Part shown: in pieces, positions 19,249-28,565 of the stretch
Layout of the letters: each line of letters begins with the position of its first letter
How positions within the stretch are numbered: position 1 is the first letter of the stretch
From: Crystallibacter degradans
Lineage (GTDB): Bacteria > Actinomycetota > Actinomycetes > Actinomycetales > Micrococcaceae
Reading direction: 5' to 3'
DNA length: 64,000 nucleotides
Assembly (NCBI RefSeq): GCF_012952295.1
Contig: NZ_JABBCH010000002.1
Coordinates: 496,001 to 560,000, forward strand
The notes under the pieces: model-generated
Told to the model about the DNA's origin: nothing
What the model saw: only the letters and a program-made list of their open reading frames with translations
Database searches by the model: none
Translations under genes and position numbers: made by a program

Positions 19249-19635
19249 ATGATCACTTCCGTGCACACGCTGATCTACTCCGACGAGCCAACGGCTACCC
19301 GGGCGTTCCTGCGCGACGTACTGCAGTGGCCCTCGATTCCCGACGCCGGCTCGGGCGAGGACTGGCTGATTTTCAAGACCGGTCCGAGCGAGCTGGGCGT
19401 CCATCCGACCAGCGGTGTCTGGGAAGGCGAGGAATTTTCCGCCCCGCGCCACCACCAGATCGCCTTGATGTGCGACGATCTGGCGGCCACCATGTTTGAA
19501 CTGGAAAGCCGCGGCGCGAACTTCCGTGGGGAAGCAACGGACATGGGCTTCGGCACCGGCGCGATGCTGCAGGTGCCCGGCGCCGACGACATTCTGCTGT
19601 ACCAGCCCTCGCACACGCCCGCGTTCAATCTGTAG
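19249..19635 (+). CDS. VOC (glyoxalase/bleomycin-resistance-like) protein
   Basis: 128-residue single VOC domain of the glyoxalase fold: VHTLIYSDEPTATRAFLRDVLQWP at the start, DWLIFKTGPSELGVHP in the middle, RHHQIALMCDDLAATMFELESRG opening the second beta-alpha-beta-beta-beta unit, and a terminal GADDILLYQPSH. Metal-binding His and Glu candidates exist (His in HTL, His in RHHQ), so metalloenzyme activity is possible. No SD; the start is the leaderless ATG 19249. The ppc gene follows after 28 bases with its own SD and may share the transcript. Confidence 0.75.
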   Translation: MITSVHTLIYSDEPTATRAFLRDVLQWPSIPDAGSGEDWLIFKTGPSELGVHPTSGVWEGEEFSAPRHHQIALMCDDLAATMFELESRGANFRGEATDMGFGTGAMLQVPGADDILLYQPSHTPAFNL

Positions 19636-19663
19636 GGGCGGTTGATGGCACAGGAGGGTTTTC

Positions 19664-22453
19664 ATGCCTGAAGGGGATCTCGATGCCAGGCTCCGCGCGG
19701 ATGTCCGCCGCGTCAGCACGCTGCTGGGGCAATCGCTGGTGCGCCAGCACGGCCCGGAGCTGCTGGAGCTGGTGGAGCAGGTGCGGCTGCTGACGAAGGA
19801 GTCCAAGGAGGCGGCCCGCGGGGGCGGGGAGGCCAGCGGGCCCTGGACGGCGCGGGACGTGGCGGACCAGGTGCGGGAATTGCTGGCGGGACTGCCCACT
19901 GTCCAGGCGACGCAGCTGGTGCGGGCCTTCGCCTTCTACTTCCATCTGGCCAATGCGGCCGAGCAGGTCCACCGCGTCCGGACCCTGCAGACCCGGCCGG
20001 AACAGGACGGCTGGCTGGCCAAGGCGGTGGCGGACGTGGCCACGAAGGCGGGCCCGGCGGCGCTGCAAGAGGCCGTGGACGCGCTGGATGTACGACCGGT
20101 CTTCACCGCCCACCCCACCGAAGCATCGCGCCGTTCGGTGCTGGATAAGCTGCGCAAGCTCTCCGATGTGCTGGCGGTGCGGACCGCAGAGGACAGCGTG
20201 GCCAGGCGGCGGCAGGACCGCAGGCTGGCGGAAATTATCGACCAGATGTGGCAGACGGACGAGCTGCGGCAGGTGCGGCCCAGCCCGGTGGATGAGGCCC
20301 GCAACGCCCTCTACTACCTCGACAACATTTTCCGCGGCGCGGTCCCGGAACTGTTGGCCGACCTGGCGGAGCTGCTGGACGCGCACGGCGCGTCCCTGTC
20401 CGCCGAGCGCTCGCCGCTGCGGTTCGGCAGCTGGATCGGCGGCGACCGGGACGGCAACCCGAACGTCACCGCAGACGTAACGCGGGAGATCCTCGCCCTG
20501 CAGAACCAGCACGCCGTGCGGATCGGGATCGAGCAGATTGACGAGCTGATCTCGGTGTTGTCCAACTCCACGGCGCTCGCCGTGGCGGAGCCGGAGCTGC
20601 TGGAATCCATTCAGCAGGATCTGGAAAAGCTGCCCGGGCTGGATAAGCGCGTGCTCGTGCTCAATGCCCAGGAGCCGTACAGGCTGAAGCTCACGTGCAT
20701 CAAGGCGAAATTGATGAACACCTCCGCCCGCGTCCGGAACGGCACCGCACACCAGCCTGGGCGGGACTACGCCTCCGCCACGCACGTGCTGGACGAGCTG
20801 GGGCTGCTGGAACGATCGCTGCGTGCCCACGGGTCCTCGCTGGCGGCGGATGGAGCGCTGGCGGGGGTGCGGCGGATCATGTCCGCCGTCGGACTGAACC
20901 TGGCCACGCTGGATGTCCGCGAGCATGCCGAGCGGCACCACGCCGTCGTCGGTGTGTTGATGGACCGGCTGGGCGAACTGCCCGGGCGTTATGCGGACCT
21001 GGAGCGGGCGGAGCGCCAGGTTCTGCTGTCGAAGGAGCTTGCCTCCCGCCGTCCGCTGGCGCCGGTGCCGGCTCCGCTGGCAGGCGAGGAAGCCAAGACG
21101 TACGCGGTGTTCGGCGAAATCCAGCGGGCTTTGGAGACCTACGGCTCGAACGTCGTGGAGACGTACATCGTGTCCATGACCCGCGGTCCTGACGACGTGC
21201 TGGCCGCCGTGGTGCTGGCGCGGGAAGCCGGCCTGCTGCGGCTGCACGGCGGGGACGCGTTTGCCCGCATCGGCTTCGCGCCGCTGCTGGAAACAGTGGA
21301 GGAGCTGCGCCGGTCCGGGCGGATTCTGGACGGGCTGCTGGCGGATCCGCAGTACCGCGAGATTGTCCGGCTCCGCGGCGACGTGCAGGAAGTTATGCTC
21401 GGGTACTCGGATTCGAACAAGGAATCCGGCGTGCTGACCAGCCTCTGGGAAATCCACCAGACGCAGCGGGTCCTGCGCGATGTAGCCGCCAAACACGGTG
21501 TCCGGCTGCGGCTTTTCCACGGCCGCGGGGGATCTGTGGGCCGTGGCGGAGGGCCCACCTACGACGCCATCCTCGCCCAGCCGAACGGCGTGCTGGAAGG
21601 CGAAATCAAGTTCACCGAGCAGGGCGAAGTCATTTCGGACAAGTACTCACTGCAGACGCTGGCACGGGAGAACCTGGAACTGGCGCTGGCGGCTGTGCTC
21701 GAAGGCTCTGCGCTGCACCGGGAGCCGCGCACCTCCGCCAGTGAACGCCAACGCTACGGGAAGGTGATGGAGACCGTCTCCGACGCGTCCTTCCGTTGCT
21801 ACCGGGAGCTCATTGAGGATCCGGACCTGCCGGAGTATTTCTTCACCTCGACGCCGGTGGAACAACTGGGCTCGCTGAAGATCGGCTCACGTCCTTCCAT
21901 GCGGCCGGATTCAGGCGCCGGACTGGAAGGGCTTCGCGCCATCCCGTGGGTTTTCGGCTGGACCCAGTCGCGGCAGATCGTGCCCGGCTGGTACGGCGTC
22001 GGTTCCGGGTTGAAGGCCGCGCGCGAGGCCGGTCATGGGGAGATGCTGCAGGAGATGGCGGACCGGTGGCACTTTTTCCAGACCGTGGTCTCCAATGTGG
22101 AAATGACGTTGGTCAAGACGGACCTGGACATCGCCGCGCACTATGCGGCCACGCTGGTGCCTGCCCGGCTGCAGCACCTGTTCGACCGGATCCGCGAGGA
22201 GTTCGAGCTCACGGTGGCCGAGGTCCGGCGCCTCACCGGCGAAGTGCGGTTGCTGGACAACCAGCCGGTGCTCAAAAAGTCGTTGGAGGTGCGGGACCAG
22301 TATCTGGATCCGATCTCCTACATGCAGGTGGAGCTGCTGCGCAGGATGCGCGAGAACGGGACCTCGGGCGGCGGTGCACCGGATGAAAGCCTGCAGCGGG
22401 CCATGCTGATCACGGTCAACGGGGTGGCGGCGGGCCTGCGCAACACGGGCTGA
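19664..22453 (+). CDS. ppc: Phosphoenolpyruvate carboxylase
   Basis: 929-residue cytosolic enzyme that carboxylates PEP to oxaloacetate (anaplerosis). Signatures: [16 protein letters not shown] with the catalytic His near 149, [10 protein letters not shown] (about 579-588), [19 protein letters not shown] (about 617-635) with the mobile phosphate loop, and the conserved C-terminal LRNTG. Length fits the family. ATG 19664 has GAGGG a few bases upstream. Its transcript ends at the 17-bp hairpin at 22486. With pckG (59031) and the PEP-utilising gene (60999) in the same window, it belongs to the PEP-pyruvate-oxaloacetate node. Confidence 0.97.
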   Translation: MPEGDLDARLRADVRRVSTLLGQSLVRQHGPELLELVEQVRLLTKESKEAARGGGEASGPWTARDVADQVRELLAGLPTVQATQLVRAFAFYFHLANAAEQVHRVRTLQTRPEQDGWLAKAVADVATKAGPAALQEAVDALDVRPVFTAHPTEASRRSVLDKLRKLSDVLAVRTAEDSVARRRQDRRLAEIIDQMWQTDELRQVRPSPVDEARNALYYLDNIFRGAVPELLADLAELLDAHGASLSAERSPLRFGSWIGGDRDGNPNVTADVTREILALQNQHAVRIGIEQIDELISVLSNSTALAVAEPELLESIQQDLEKLPGLDKRVLVLNAQEPYRLKLTCIKAKLMNTSARVRNGTAHQPGRDYASATHVLDELGLLERSLRAHGSSLAADGALAGVRRIMSAVGLNLATLDVREHAERHHAVVGVLMDRLGELPGRYADLERAERQVLLSKELASRRPLAPVPAPLAGEEAKTYAVFGEIQRALETYGSNVVETYIVSMTRGPDDVLAAVVLAREAGLLRLHGGDAFARIGFAPLLETVEELRRSGRILDGLLADPQYREIVRLRGDVQEVMLGYSDSNKESGVLTSLWEIHQTQRVLRDVAAKHGVRLRLFHGRGGSVGRGGGPTYDAILAQPNGVLEGEIKFTEQGEVISDKYSLQTLARENLELALAAVLEGSALHREPRTSASERQRYGKVMETVSDASFRCYRELIEDPDLPEYFFTSTPVEQLGSLKIGSRPSMRPDSGAGLEGLRAIPWVFGWTQSRQIVPGWYGVGSGLKAAREAGHGEMLQEMADRWHFFQTVVSNVEMTLVKTDLDIAAHYAATLVPARLQHLFDRIREEFELTVAEVRRLTGEVRLLDNQPVLKKSLEVRDQYLDPISYMQVELLRRMRENGTSGGGAPDESLQRAMLITVNGVAAGLRNTG

Positions 22454-22485
22454 GGCCGGCATGGTCAGTGGGTGCACCCACGGAC

Positions 22486-22524
22486 AGGAAATGCCCGGAT
22501 GGAACCTCCATCCGGGCATTTCCT
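22486..22524. terminator. Strong bidirectional hairpin terminator
   Basis: A perfect 17-bp stem (AGGAAATGCCCGGATGG) with a 5-base loop lies between the convergent ppc and transporter genes. The A-rich/T-rich stem ends can serve both directions. Confidence 0.85.
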
Positions 22525-22548
22525 CTTCAGCTGTTCGGTGCGGCGGCG

Positions 22549-23892
22549 TCAGTCGAGGTTGACCTTGGTGCCTTCCGGCGTGGCGCGGACGGCAATGGTA
22601 CCGGCGAGGATGACGGAGATCCAGAACGCTCCGACCAGCCAGATGCTGCCGTTGACCGCGATCATCAGGCCGGTGGCGATCATCGGGGTGAAGCCGGCAC
22701 CGAGCACCGAAGCGCCCTGATAGGACAGCGAGGCGCCGGTGTAGCGCATGCGGGTGGGGAACTGCTCGGCGATGTAGGCGCCGATGGGGCCGAAGAGGGC
22801 GCCCTGGACAATGCCGTTGCCGACCACGATGGCGACGGCGAAGCCCCACAGCGTCCCGTTGCTCAGCAGGATCAGCAGCGGGTAGGCCAGCACAATGCCG
22901 GTGATGCCCGCGACGGTAAGGACCTTGCGGCGGCCGACCCGGTCACTGAGCCGCGCGGTGTAGAAGCACATGATCAGGGTGAGGACGGCGCCTGCCGCCT
23001 TCCAGTTGAGTACCCCGGAGCGGTCCACTCCGTTGCCGACGGCGATGGAAACGCCCCACACGGTCAGGATGCCCTGGCAGGCGTAGAAGCTCATGGTGGC
23101 GATCAGGGCAACAACAACGGCGCGCGGATGGTTGCGCAGCACGTCGAAGAGCGGCATGCGCTTCTTTTCGCCGGCTTCCTGCAGCTTCTGGAACATCGGC
23201 GTTTCAGCAACCTTGAGCCGGATGATCATACCGACGGCGATCAGTACCGCGCTGAGCAGGAACGGGATGCGCCAGCCCCACTGGAGGAACGCATCGCCGG
23301 TCAGGGCGGACGTCAGCGAAACCACCAGGGTGGCGAGTACGGCACCGGCGGGGCCGCCGGCGGTGGCGAAGGAAGTGGCTAGGCCTCGCTTCTTCTGCGG
23401 TGCGGACTCCAGCGCCATCAAGGCGGCGCCGCCCCATTCGCCGCCCACGGCAACGCCCTGGATGACGCGCAGTGTCACCAGCAGCACCGGGGCGAGGATG
23501 CCGATCACGGCGGTGGTGGGCAGCAGGCCGATGAGGACCGTCGAGGCGCCCATTAGCAGCATGGACAGCACGAGCATTTTCTTGCGCCCGACCTTGTCGC
23601 CGAAGTGGCCGAAGACGATTCCGCCGAGCGGACGCGCCAGATAGCCGGCGGCAAGCGTCGCGAAAGAGGCGAACAGGCCGAAGGCGGGGCTGAGATTGGC
23701 AAAGAATACGGTATTGAAAACGATGCTGGCCGCGGTCGCGTACAAGATGAAGTCGTAGTACTCGATGGCGCTGCCGATGAAGCTGGACGCGAGGATCCGG
23801 CGCATGTCCTTCGTGTTCAAGGACTCGGAGCCGGACTGGTGCTGCGGTGCGGACGGTGCGGACTGCGTAACGGTCGTCAGTGACTCGGACAC
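22549..23892 (-). CDS. MFS transporter, metabolite:H+ symporter (MHS) family
   Basis: 447-residue, 12-helix major facilitator of the shikimate/alpha-ketoglutarate type. Marks: YYDFILYATAASIVFNTVFF in helix 1, GGIVFGHFGDKVGRKKMLVLSM (the MFS loop 2-3 motif), RVIQGVAVGGEWGGAALMALE and the C-terminal-half loop RLSDRVGRRKVLTVAG. I choose GTG 23892 because AGGAGG is 5 nt upstream; an upstream ATG (23937) has nothing comparable. It follows the metallo-hydrolase gene by 62 bases on the same strand, and the pair is divergent from a LysR regulator, suggesting regulated uptake and hydrolysis of one organic acid or ester. Confidence 0.85.
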   Translation of the reverse strand: MSESLTTVTQSAPSAPQHQSGSESLNTKDMRRILASSFIGSAIEYYDFILYATAASIVFNTVFFANLSPAFGLFASFATLAAGYLARPLGGIVFGHFGDKVGRKKMLVLSMLLMGASTVLIGLLPTTAVIGILAPVLLVTLRVIQGVAVGGEWGGAALMALESAPQKKRGLATSFATAGGPAGAVLATLVVSLTSALTGDAFLQWGWRIPFLLSAVLIAVGMIIRLKVAETPMFQKLQEAGEKKRMPLFDVLRNHPRAVVVALIATMSFYACQGILTVWGVSIAVGNGVDRSGVLNWKAAGAVLTLIMCFYTARLSDRVGRRKVLTVAGITGIVLAYPLLILLSNGTLWGFAVAIVVGNGIVQGALFGPIGAYIAEQFPTRMRYTGASLSYQGASVLGAGFTPMIATGLMIAVNGSIWLVGAFWISVILAGTIAVRATPEGTKVNLD

Positions 23893-23954
23893 AATTCCTC
23901 CTGATGATGAGGTCGAGGGATCTGGGGAGGGGTTCATGGATGGAGCGCTAGGAA

Positions 23955-24980
23955 TCAGCGGGACGGGCGGAGTTCGATGTGTTCGAGGTCCGCCGGTACG
24001 TGGAAGGTGCCGTGGAAATGTTCCGCGGCCTGCTTCCAGACGGAATCGTCGGCCATGCCGGGAACGAGGTGGTGCAGGGCCAGTTGTTTGGCGCCGGCCT
24101 CGTTGGCGACCTTTGCGGCGTCGCGGACGCTGGTGTGCGACTTGTAGTGGTGGTCCCTGGCTGCCCGGGAGCCTTCGTCCGTCTTGTCCGCGTACAGAGC
24201 CTCGACAAAATCGAAGTCGATAGCCTCGTGCAGCAGCAGGTCGGTGTCCTGCGCCAACGTGACCATGTTCTGCGTGTAGGTAGTGTCGCCGGAGAACGTC
24301 ACCGAGCCCTCCGCAGTATCGAAGCGGAACCCGAAGGCCGGTGCCACCGGAGGGTGCTCCACCAGGATGGCCGAGACCTTGACGAGGTCGTCTTCGTAGA
24401 TCACGAACGGATCCATGGCCGGCGTCGGGTTCTCGTTCGGGTGGTAGCCGATGTCCTGCGGAATCTCGATATCGGACGCTTCGAACAGCTCAAACGGGGA
24501 CGGGCGCAGGCTGTCGATGATCCTGTCGTTGAGATCCGTGGCGTGCGCGTACATCAACTGCTCGAACATTTCGTGGGTTCCGGGAGTCGGACAGTGCGGG
24601 GCCACCGGGACGGGCTCAACCGTGGCGCGCGGTGAGGTGTACGGCAGCATGCCGCGGTTGCCGGGACCGATGATCCGGACGGGATCATTGCGCCGGTCGA
24701 GAAGGTCGTACAGCCCGAAAATGGCAAGGCTGGCCAGATCCACGGTGTGGTCGGAGTGCAGGTGGGTGAGGAAGATGCCGCGCAGGTTGGCCAGCTTCAG
24801 GCCGGCCTGGCTCAGACGCCGGCCAACACCGTGTCCGCAGTCCACCAGGTAGAAGGAATCCCCGACGACGACGGCGGTGGCGATTCCGGTCCGGTTGTTT
24901 TCCTCAGCGGGCGTCCACCACCGGGGCCCGCCGGCCGTGCCGAGCGTGACGATGCGGGGCTTGAGGTGCGACGCGGTCAT
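23955..24980 (-). CDS. Metallo-beta-lactamase-fold hydrolase (RNase Z/arylsulfatase-like)
   Basis: 341 residues with the zinc motif FLTHLHSDHTVDL, VTFSGDTTYTQNMV (metal Asp), and a late ALHHLVPG His, the order of the RNase Z/ElaC-like branch of the MBL fold. The long insertion (about 110-190) and the lack of a tRNA exosite make a small-molecule hydrolase likelier than tRNase Z. ATG 24980 has GAGGAG about 8 nt upstream. First gene of a two-gene operon with the MHS transporter, and divergent from a LysR gene, so the product probably acts on the transported compound. Confidence 0.75.
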   Translation of the reverse strand: MTASHLKPRIVTLGTAGGPRWWTPAEENNRTGIATAVVVGDSFYLVDCGHGVGRRLSQAGLKLANLRGIFLTHLHSDHTVDLASLAIFGLYDLLDRRNDPVRIIGPGNRGMLPYTSPRATVEPVPVAPHCPTPGTHEMFEQLMYAHATDLNDRIIDSLRPSPFELFEASDIEIPQDIGYHPNENPTPAMDPFVIYEDDLVKVSAILVEHPPVAPAFGFRFDTAEGSVTFSGDTTYTQNMVTLAQDTDLLLHEAIDFDFVEALYADKTDEGSRAARDHHYKSHTSVRDAAKVANEAGAKQLALHHLVPGMADDSVWKQAAEHFHGTFHVPADLEHIELRPSR

Positions 24981-25049
24981 GGATACTCCTCGAGATGAAG
25001 AACGCTGATTTCTTCAAGTGTGTCTGCTGTCACATAATGTGTATAGTCA

Positions 25050-25060
25050 ATCAATTTGAT
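25050..25060. promoter_or_regulatory. Putative LysR operator ATCAATTTGAT
   Basis: ATCAA-T-TTGAT dyad in the 100-base gap between the divergent metallo-hydrolase and LysR genes. Position and symmetry fit a LysR-type binding site; identity of the regulator is inferred from proximity. Confidence 0.5.
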
Positions 25061-25080
25061 GAAGTTCATAAGGGGAGTTG

Positions 25081-26022
25081 ATGGCAGAGTTCACCATTCG
25101 CCAACTGCAGTACTTCGTTGCCGTACTGGACCACGGCTCCGTCACGGCGGCCGCGAAGGAATCGAATATCTCGCAGGCGGCGGCCTCCATGGCCATCGCC
25201 CAGTTGGAGCACGCCGTAGGTGTTGATCTGCTGATCCGGACCCGCGCGAAGAAAGTGGTGGCAACGCCGGCGGGAGTGGAGCTCGCGGCGAGGGCAAGGC
25301 ACATCCTGAGCATGATTGGCGACATCGAGGGGGCCGTTGCCGGCGGGTTTGATGACATGCGGGGGCCGTTGCGCGCGGGCTGCAGCCCCACCCTGTCCCC
25401 GCGCTTGTTGCCTGGTCTGGTGGACTATTTCAGCCGGGAGTATCCGGCGGTGGACGTCTCATTTCATGAGGACAGCGCTGCCGAACTGCAGCAGGAGGTC
25501 TTGGAAGGGCGGATCGATCTCGCCCTGATCTACTCGCTGCAGGCCGTCGACGGCGTGGAGCTGGCGGAAATCGCCCGGGTGAAACCGCACCTGATGCTGT
25601 CGGCGACGCATCCGCTGGCAGGCCAGGAGTCCATTACCTTCGCCCAGGTACAGGATGAATGGGCCATCCTTCATGACGTGCCGCCCACCATCGAAAGGGT
25701 GACCGGCATGATGCGCGCCGTGGGCGTCGAGCCGAAACTCCGCTGGCCCAGCACGGACATGGAAACCATCCGCTCCCTTGTTGCCCGCGGCCTGGGCTAT
25801 TCCATGGTCAATACCCGCCCGGTAAACGACACAACGGGGGACGGGCTCAAGGTCGCCTATGTTCCGCTTGCCGACGAGCTGCCGCCTAACGCCGTGGTCG
25901 CCGCCCTGCCGCCCGGGACCCGCGTCCCGCGGCGGGTCAAAGAGTCGATCCGTTTCCTCCGGGAGACTGCATCGTCCGCTCCGTCCGCCGGCGAACCTGG
26001 AGAGGGTGCCGTGCCCCGATAA
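25081..26022 (+). CDS. LysR-family transcriptional regulator
   Basis: 313 residues. N-terminal winged HTH (FTIRQLQYFVAVLDHGSVTAAAKESNISQAAASMAIAQLE, about 3-43) followed by a periplasmic-binding-like effector domain (about 90-295). ATG 25081 has GGGGAG 4-9 nt before it. Divergent from the MBL hydrolase/MHS transporter operon, which it most likely controls together with itself through the shared gap. Effector unknown; an organic acid is plausible from the transporter type. Confidence 0.88.
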   Translation: MAEFTIRQLQYFVAVLDHGSVTAAAKESNISQAAASMAIAQLEHAVGVDLLIRTRAKKVVATPAGVELAARARHILSMIGDIEGAVAGGFDDMRGPLRAGCSPTLSPRLLPGLVDYFSREYPAVDVSFHEDSAAELQQEVLEGRIDLALIYSLQAVDGVELAEIARVKPHLMLSATHPLAGQESITFAQVQDEWAILHDVPPTIERVTGMMRAVGVEPKLRWPSTDMETIRSLVARGLGYSMVNTRPVNDTTGDGLKVAYVPLADELPPNAVVAALPPGTRVPRRVKESIRFLRETASSAPSAGEPGEGAVPR

Positions 26023-26025
26023 AGT
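26020..26025 (+). promoter_or_regulatory. -10 hexamer TAAAGT, leaderless small gene
   Basis: TAAAGT, 6 nt, ATG 26032. It overlaps the LysR stop codon, so the small gene has its own promoter although it directly follows. Confidence 0.6.
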
Positions 26026-26031
26026 GGACGG

Positions 26032-26340
26032 ATGCCTTCCTTCCGAGCCCAGCTCAACATCACTGGCCTGCGCCCCGGACACGTTCCGGAGCAGGTGATG
26101 GAGGCCGCTGTCGCTGCCGTCGGCTCCGCCCACGTGGTCGAAGCGAACCAGCTCGACGTCGTTGCCGGGGTTCCGCGGATCACCGTGCGTTTCACCGTGG
26201 ATCCGAATGCGTACGACGCCGAAAACCGCCAGGCGCTGCAGGCCGCTGCCAACATGCGCCATGCCGTGGAGCAGGTCGCCGTCACAGAGAGGCTCGCAGT
26301 CCTGCGCCGCAGCCGGGGAACGTGGCAGACGCTGCGCTGA
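26032..26340 (+). CDS. Hypothetical protein, 102 residues
   Basis: I do not recognise the family. A small alpha/beta protein: strand (SFRAQLNITGL), helix (PEQVMEAAVAAVGS), strands (HVVEANQLDVVAG, RITVRFTVD), then a helix-rich C-terminus with AALQAAANMRHAVEQVA. No membrane segment, no Cys. The leaderless start at 26032 with TAAAGT 6 nt upstream supports a real gene. Confidence 0.65.
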   Translation: MPSFRAQLNITGLRPGHVPEQVMEAAVAAVGSAHVVEANQLDVVAGVPRITVRFTVDPNAYDAENRQALQAAANMRHAVEQVAVTERLAVLRRSRGTWQTLR

Positions 26341-26442
26341 CCTCGACCTGCAGCTCCCCGATGTGCCAGGGCTCCGGGGCGTCCCGGAGCAATTGCACTT
26401 CGGAGCCAGCGCCCAAAACGGAGCCAAAGAGGCAGCGCGCGG

Positions 26443-27300
26443 TCAGATCTCGGGAACGTAGCCGCGGCGAAAGGCCCGGCGCTCCTCGTGCCCCACCCGG
26501 AACCGGCGCGATGTCCCGCAGACCAGCACAAAGAAGAAACCGAAGCCCGCCGCGATGACCACCGGCACGGAATCCAGATCACCCAGCAGCCGGGACATCG
26601 CGATCCAGCCCAGCCCCCAGCACAAGGCCACCACCGCGGACATGCGGCCGCGGTGGGTCATCGCCACCACCGCTCCGGCAAAGGAGACCACGCCGAGGGT
26701 GATGACCGCCCAGACGTCGGCGCCCCAGCCGAACAGGTCGATCTCGCGCAGCGTGAGCCAGCTGGCTGCGTTGGCGCCTGCCGCCACCAGAATCCAGCCG
26801 GTGTACAGCCCTACCGGAGCATCTGTGAGGAGCCCATCAACGAGGGACTTTGTCGGATACCGGGTCAGGAAGTAGACCGCGGCCAGCAGCACGGCCAGCA
26901 GCAGGATCATGACGATCAGGCTCAGCCCCACATTCGAGGCCTGCGCGCTCAGGATCCAGCAGGCATTGAGGACCAGCGAGGCAGCCACCAGCCAGCCGGC
27001 GGCGCGCTGGCGCGGGGCGCGGCGCTGTGCCGGCCACCACTGGAAGATGGTGTAGCCGACCAGCCCCAGGTAGATCGCCGACCAGATGCTGAACGCGCCG
27101 GAAGCCGGGGCCAGCAGTGTGAAGTCGGGGGCGAACGCGCCCCCGGCCGTGTCCTTGATGGCTGTGCCGCCCAGCAGGCCGCCACCGCGCGCGCCCATCA
27201 GCAGCGCGAACACCAGGCTCGCGCTGACCGCGAGTTGGCGGGCCATGTCGGTGGCGAGGATCGTCCGGGTCTTGTGGAGGTAGGGTTTCACGGTGTCCAT
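26443..27300 (-). CDS. TspO/MBR-related membrane protein
   Basis: About 285 residues with seven hydrophobic segments. The stretch SGAFSIWSAIYLGLVGYTIFQWWPAQR resembles the Trp-rich second helix of the longer TspO-related proteins, and LNACWILSAQ and GWILVAAGANAASWL repeat the pattern. Likely integral membrane, ligand unknown. Start uncertain: ATG 27300 is used; GTG 27357 is a longer option, and no good SD exists. It lies 34 bases after the DedA gene in the same direction and is probably co-transcribed. Confidence 0.6.
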   Translation of the reverse strand: MDTVKPYLHKTRTILATDMARQLAVSASLVFALLMGARGGGLLGGTAIKDTAGGAFAPDFTLLAPASGAFSIWSAIYLGLVGYTIFQWWPAQRRAPRQRAAGWLVAASLVLNACWILSAQASNVGLSLIVMILLLAVLLAAVYFLTRYPTKSLVDGLLTDAPVGLYTGWILVAAGANAASWLTLREIDLFGWGADVWAVITLGVVSFAGAVVAMTHRGRMSAVVALCWGLGWIAMSRLLGDLDSVPVVIAAGFGFFFVLVCGTSRRFRVGHEERRAFRRGYVPEI

Positions 27301-27334
27301 GGCGGATTGGATCGAAGCGGGGCGGTCACTTCTG

Positions 27335-27958
27335 CTACTCCTCGACGTCGACTGCACCCCTGAACACCGGCGCCGGCTGGCTGCGGCGGCGCAGGCTGAT
27401 GACGGCAGCTATGGCCGTGCCCACCAGTATGCCAATCACCGTGCCCAAAACAAGATTCACCCAGAACGGCAGATCCGTGGCGAGCCCGGTGGCCAGCCCC
27501 AGCCCGGTCATCCACAGGGCCCAGATGGTGGACCCCGAAGCGGACAAAACCAGGAAGGTGTTCAGGGGGACGTCTGCCAGCCCCGCCGCCGCGACAGATG
27601 CGGTCCGGCCGCCGGGGATAAAGCGGGCGGCGACAATGGCCGCATAGGTGGAGGACCGGCCGGCCTTCTCAAGCGCCTGGGTGACTGCGCGGTCGACCCT
27701 GCGGCCCCACCGGTACCGGTTGAGCAAAGTGTTAATGCCGCCGCGGAACAGCAGGAACAGCAGCACGTCCCCGGCCATGCTGCCGGCAAACGCGGTCAGG
27801 ACCACCAGCGGCAGAATCAGCTCGCCGTGGGCCAGCAGCGTGCCGCCGCCGATGACCATGATTTCCGACGGCGCGGCAGGCATGGGGGCATCCAGAACGA
27901 CCATGAGCAAGGTCATCGGATAGTACAGCCATTGCCACGGCCCTTCGGGGATTTCCAC
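27335..27958 (-). CDS. DedA/SNARE-associated (VTT-like) membrane protein
   Basis: 207 residues with five hydrophobic segments. DedA hallmarks: APMPAAPSEIMVIGGGTLLA, FAGSMAGDVLLFLLFRGG with an acidic residue, and the strongly conserved ARFIPGGRTASVAAAG motif (the F-x-R-x3-G box with arginines). Members are undecaprenyl-phosphate or lipid flippase-type proteins. GTG 27958 is 6 nt after TAGATT, a leaderless start, and is divergent from the macrodomain gene with 46 bases between the two start codons. Confidence 0.8.
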   Translation of the reverse strand: MEIPEGPWQWLYYPMTLLMVVLDAPMPAAPSEIMVIGGGTLLAHGELILPLVVLTAFAGSMAGDVLLFLLFRGGINTLLNRYRWGRRVDRAVTQALEKAGRSSTYAAIVAARFIPGGRTASVAAAGLADVPLNTFLVLSASGSTIWALWMTGLGLATGLATDLPFWVNLVLGTVIGILVGTAIAAVISLRRRSQPAPVFRGAVDVEE

Positions 27959-27964
27959 CTCCCC

Positions 27965-27970
27965 AATCTA
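27965..27970 (-). promoter_or_regulatory. -10 hexamer TAGATT, leaderless GTG start
   Basis: TAGATT, 6 nt, GTG 27958. Confidence 0.55.
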
Positions 27971-28004
27971 CCGGCAATGCCCCGCCGATGGCAGAGTACA
28001 AAGA

Positions 28005-28523
28005 ATGGAGATCAGGATTCTCGAAGGGGACATCACCCGCCGCGAGGTGGACGCCGTGGTCAATGCGGCGAACTCGAGCCTGTTGGGCGGGGGAGGTGTG
28101 GACGGCGCCATCCACCGCGCTGCCGGTCCGGAGCTGCTGGCCGCCTGCCGGGAACTGCGGTCCTCGCAGCTGCCGGATGGTCTGCCGGTCGGTTCCGCCG
28201 TCGCCACGGAGGCCTTCCGGTTACCCGCCCGCTGGGTCATCCACACCGTGGGCCCCAACCTGCACGCCGGCCAGAACGATCCGGCCCTGCTGGCGTCCTG
28301 CTTCCGCGAGAGCCTCCGCGTGGCCGATGAACTCGGCGCCCGGTCCGTGGCCTTTCCGGCGATCAGCGCCGGGGTCTACGGCTGGGACGGCGGCAGCGTT
28401 GCACTGGCGGGGCTGGGTGAAGCCATGAAGTACGACGGCGGGGTCCAGCTCATCGAGTTCGTGCTGTTCTCTGCCGGGTTGGCAGAGACCTTCCGTGCCG
28501 TCCACCGGAGCCTGCTGGGCTAA
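28005..28523 (+). CDS. Macrodomain protein (MacroD-type ADP-ribose hydrolase)
   Basis: 172-residue single macrodomain. The ribose and phosphate loops are intact: GDITRREVDAVVNAANSSLLGGGGVDGAIHRAAG (residues 9-42) and FPAISAGVYGW (about 119-129). Proteins of this MacroD/YmdB group remove O-acetyl-ADP-ribose or protein mono-ADP-ribose. ATG 28005 has CAGAGT 7 nt upstream (weak leaderless -10). It is the only gene in view tied to ADP-ribose metabolism; the neighbours (DedA, FRG relic) give no functional clue. Confidence 0.9.
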   Translation: MEIRILEGDITRREVDAVVNAANSSLLGGGGVDGAIHRAAGPELLAACRELRSSQLPDGLPVGSAVATEAFRLPARWVIHTVGPNLHAGQNDPALLASCFRESLRVADELGARSVAFPAISAGVYGWDGGSVALAGLGEAMKYDGGVQLIEFVLFSAGLAETFRAVHRSLLG

Positions 28524-28565
28524 TAGCGCGCTCGCAGTGGAGTGTTGCTTGGGGCGGCCGCTTCC

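Noticed and set aside
19625-21520. 631-residue reading frame opposite ppc
   Set aside because: Antisense of PEP carboxylase with no recognisable domain; typical GC-frame shadow.
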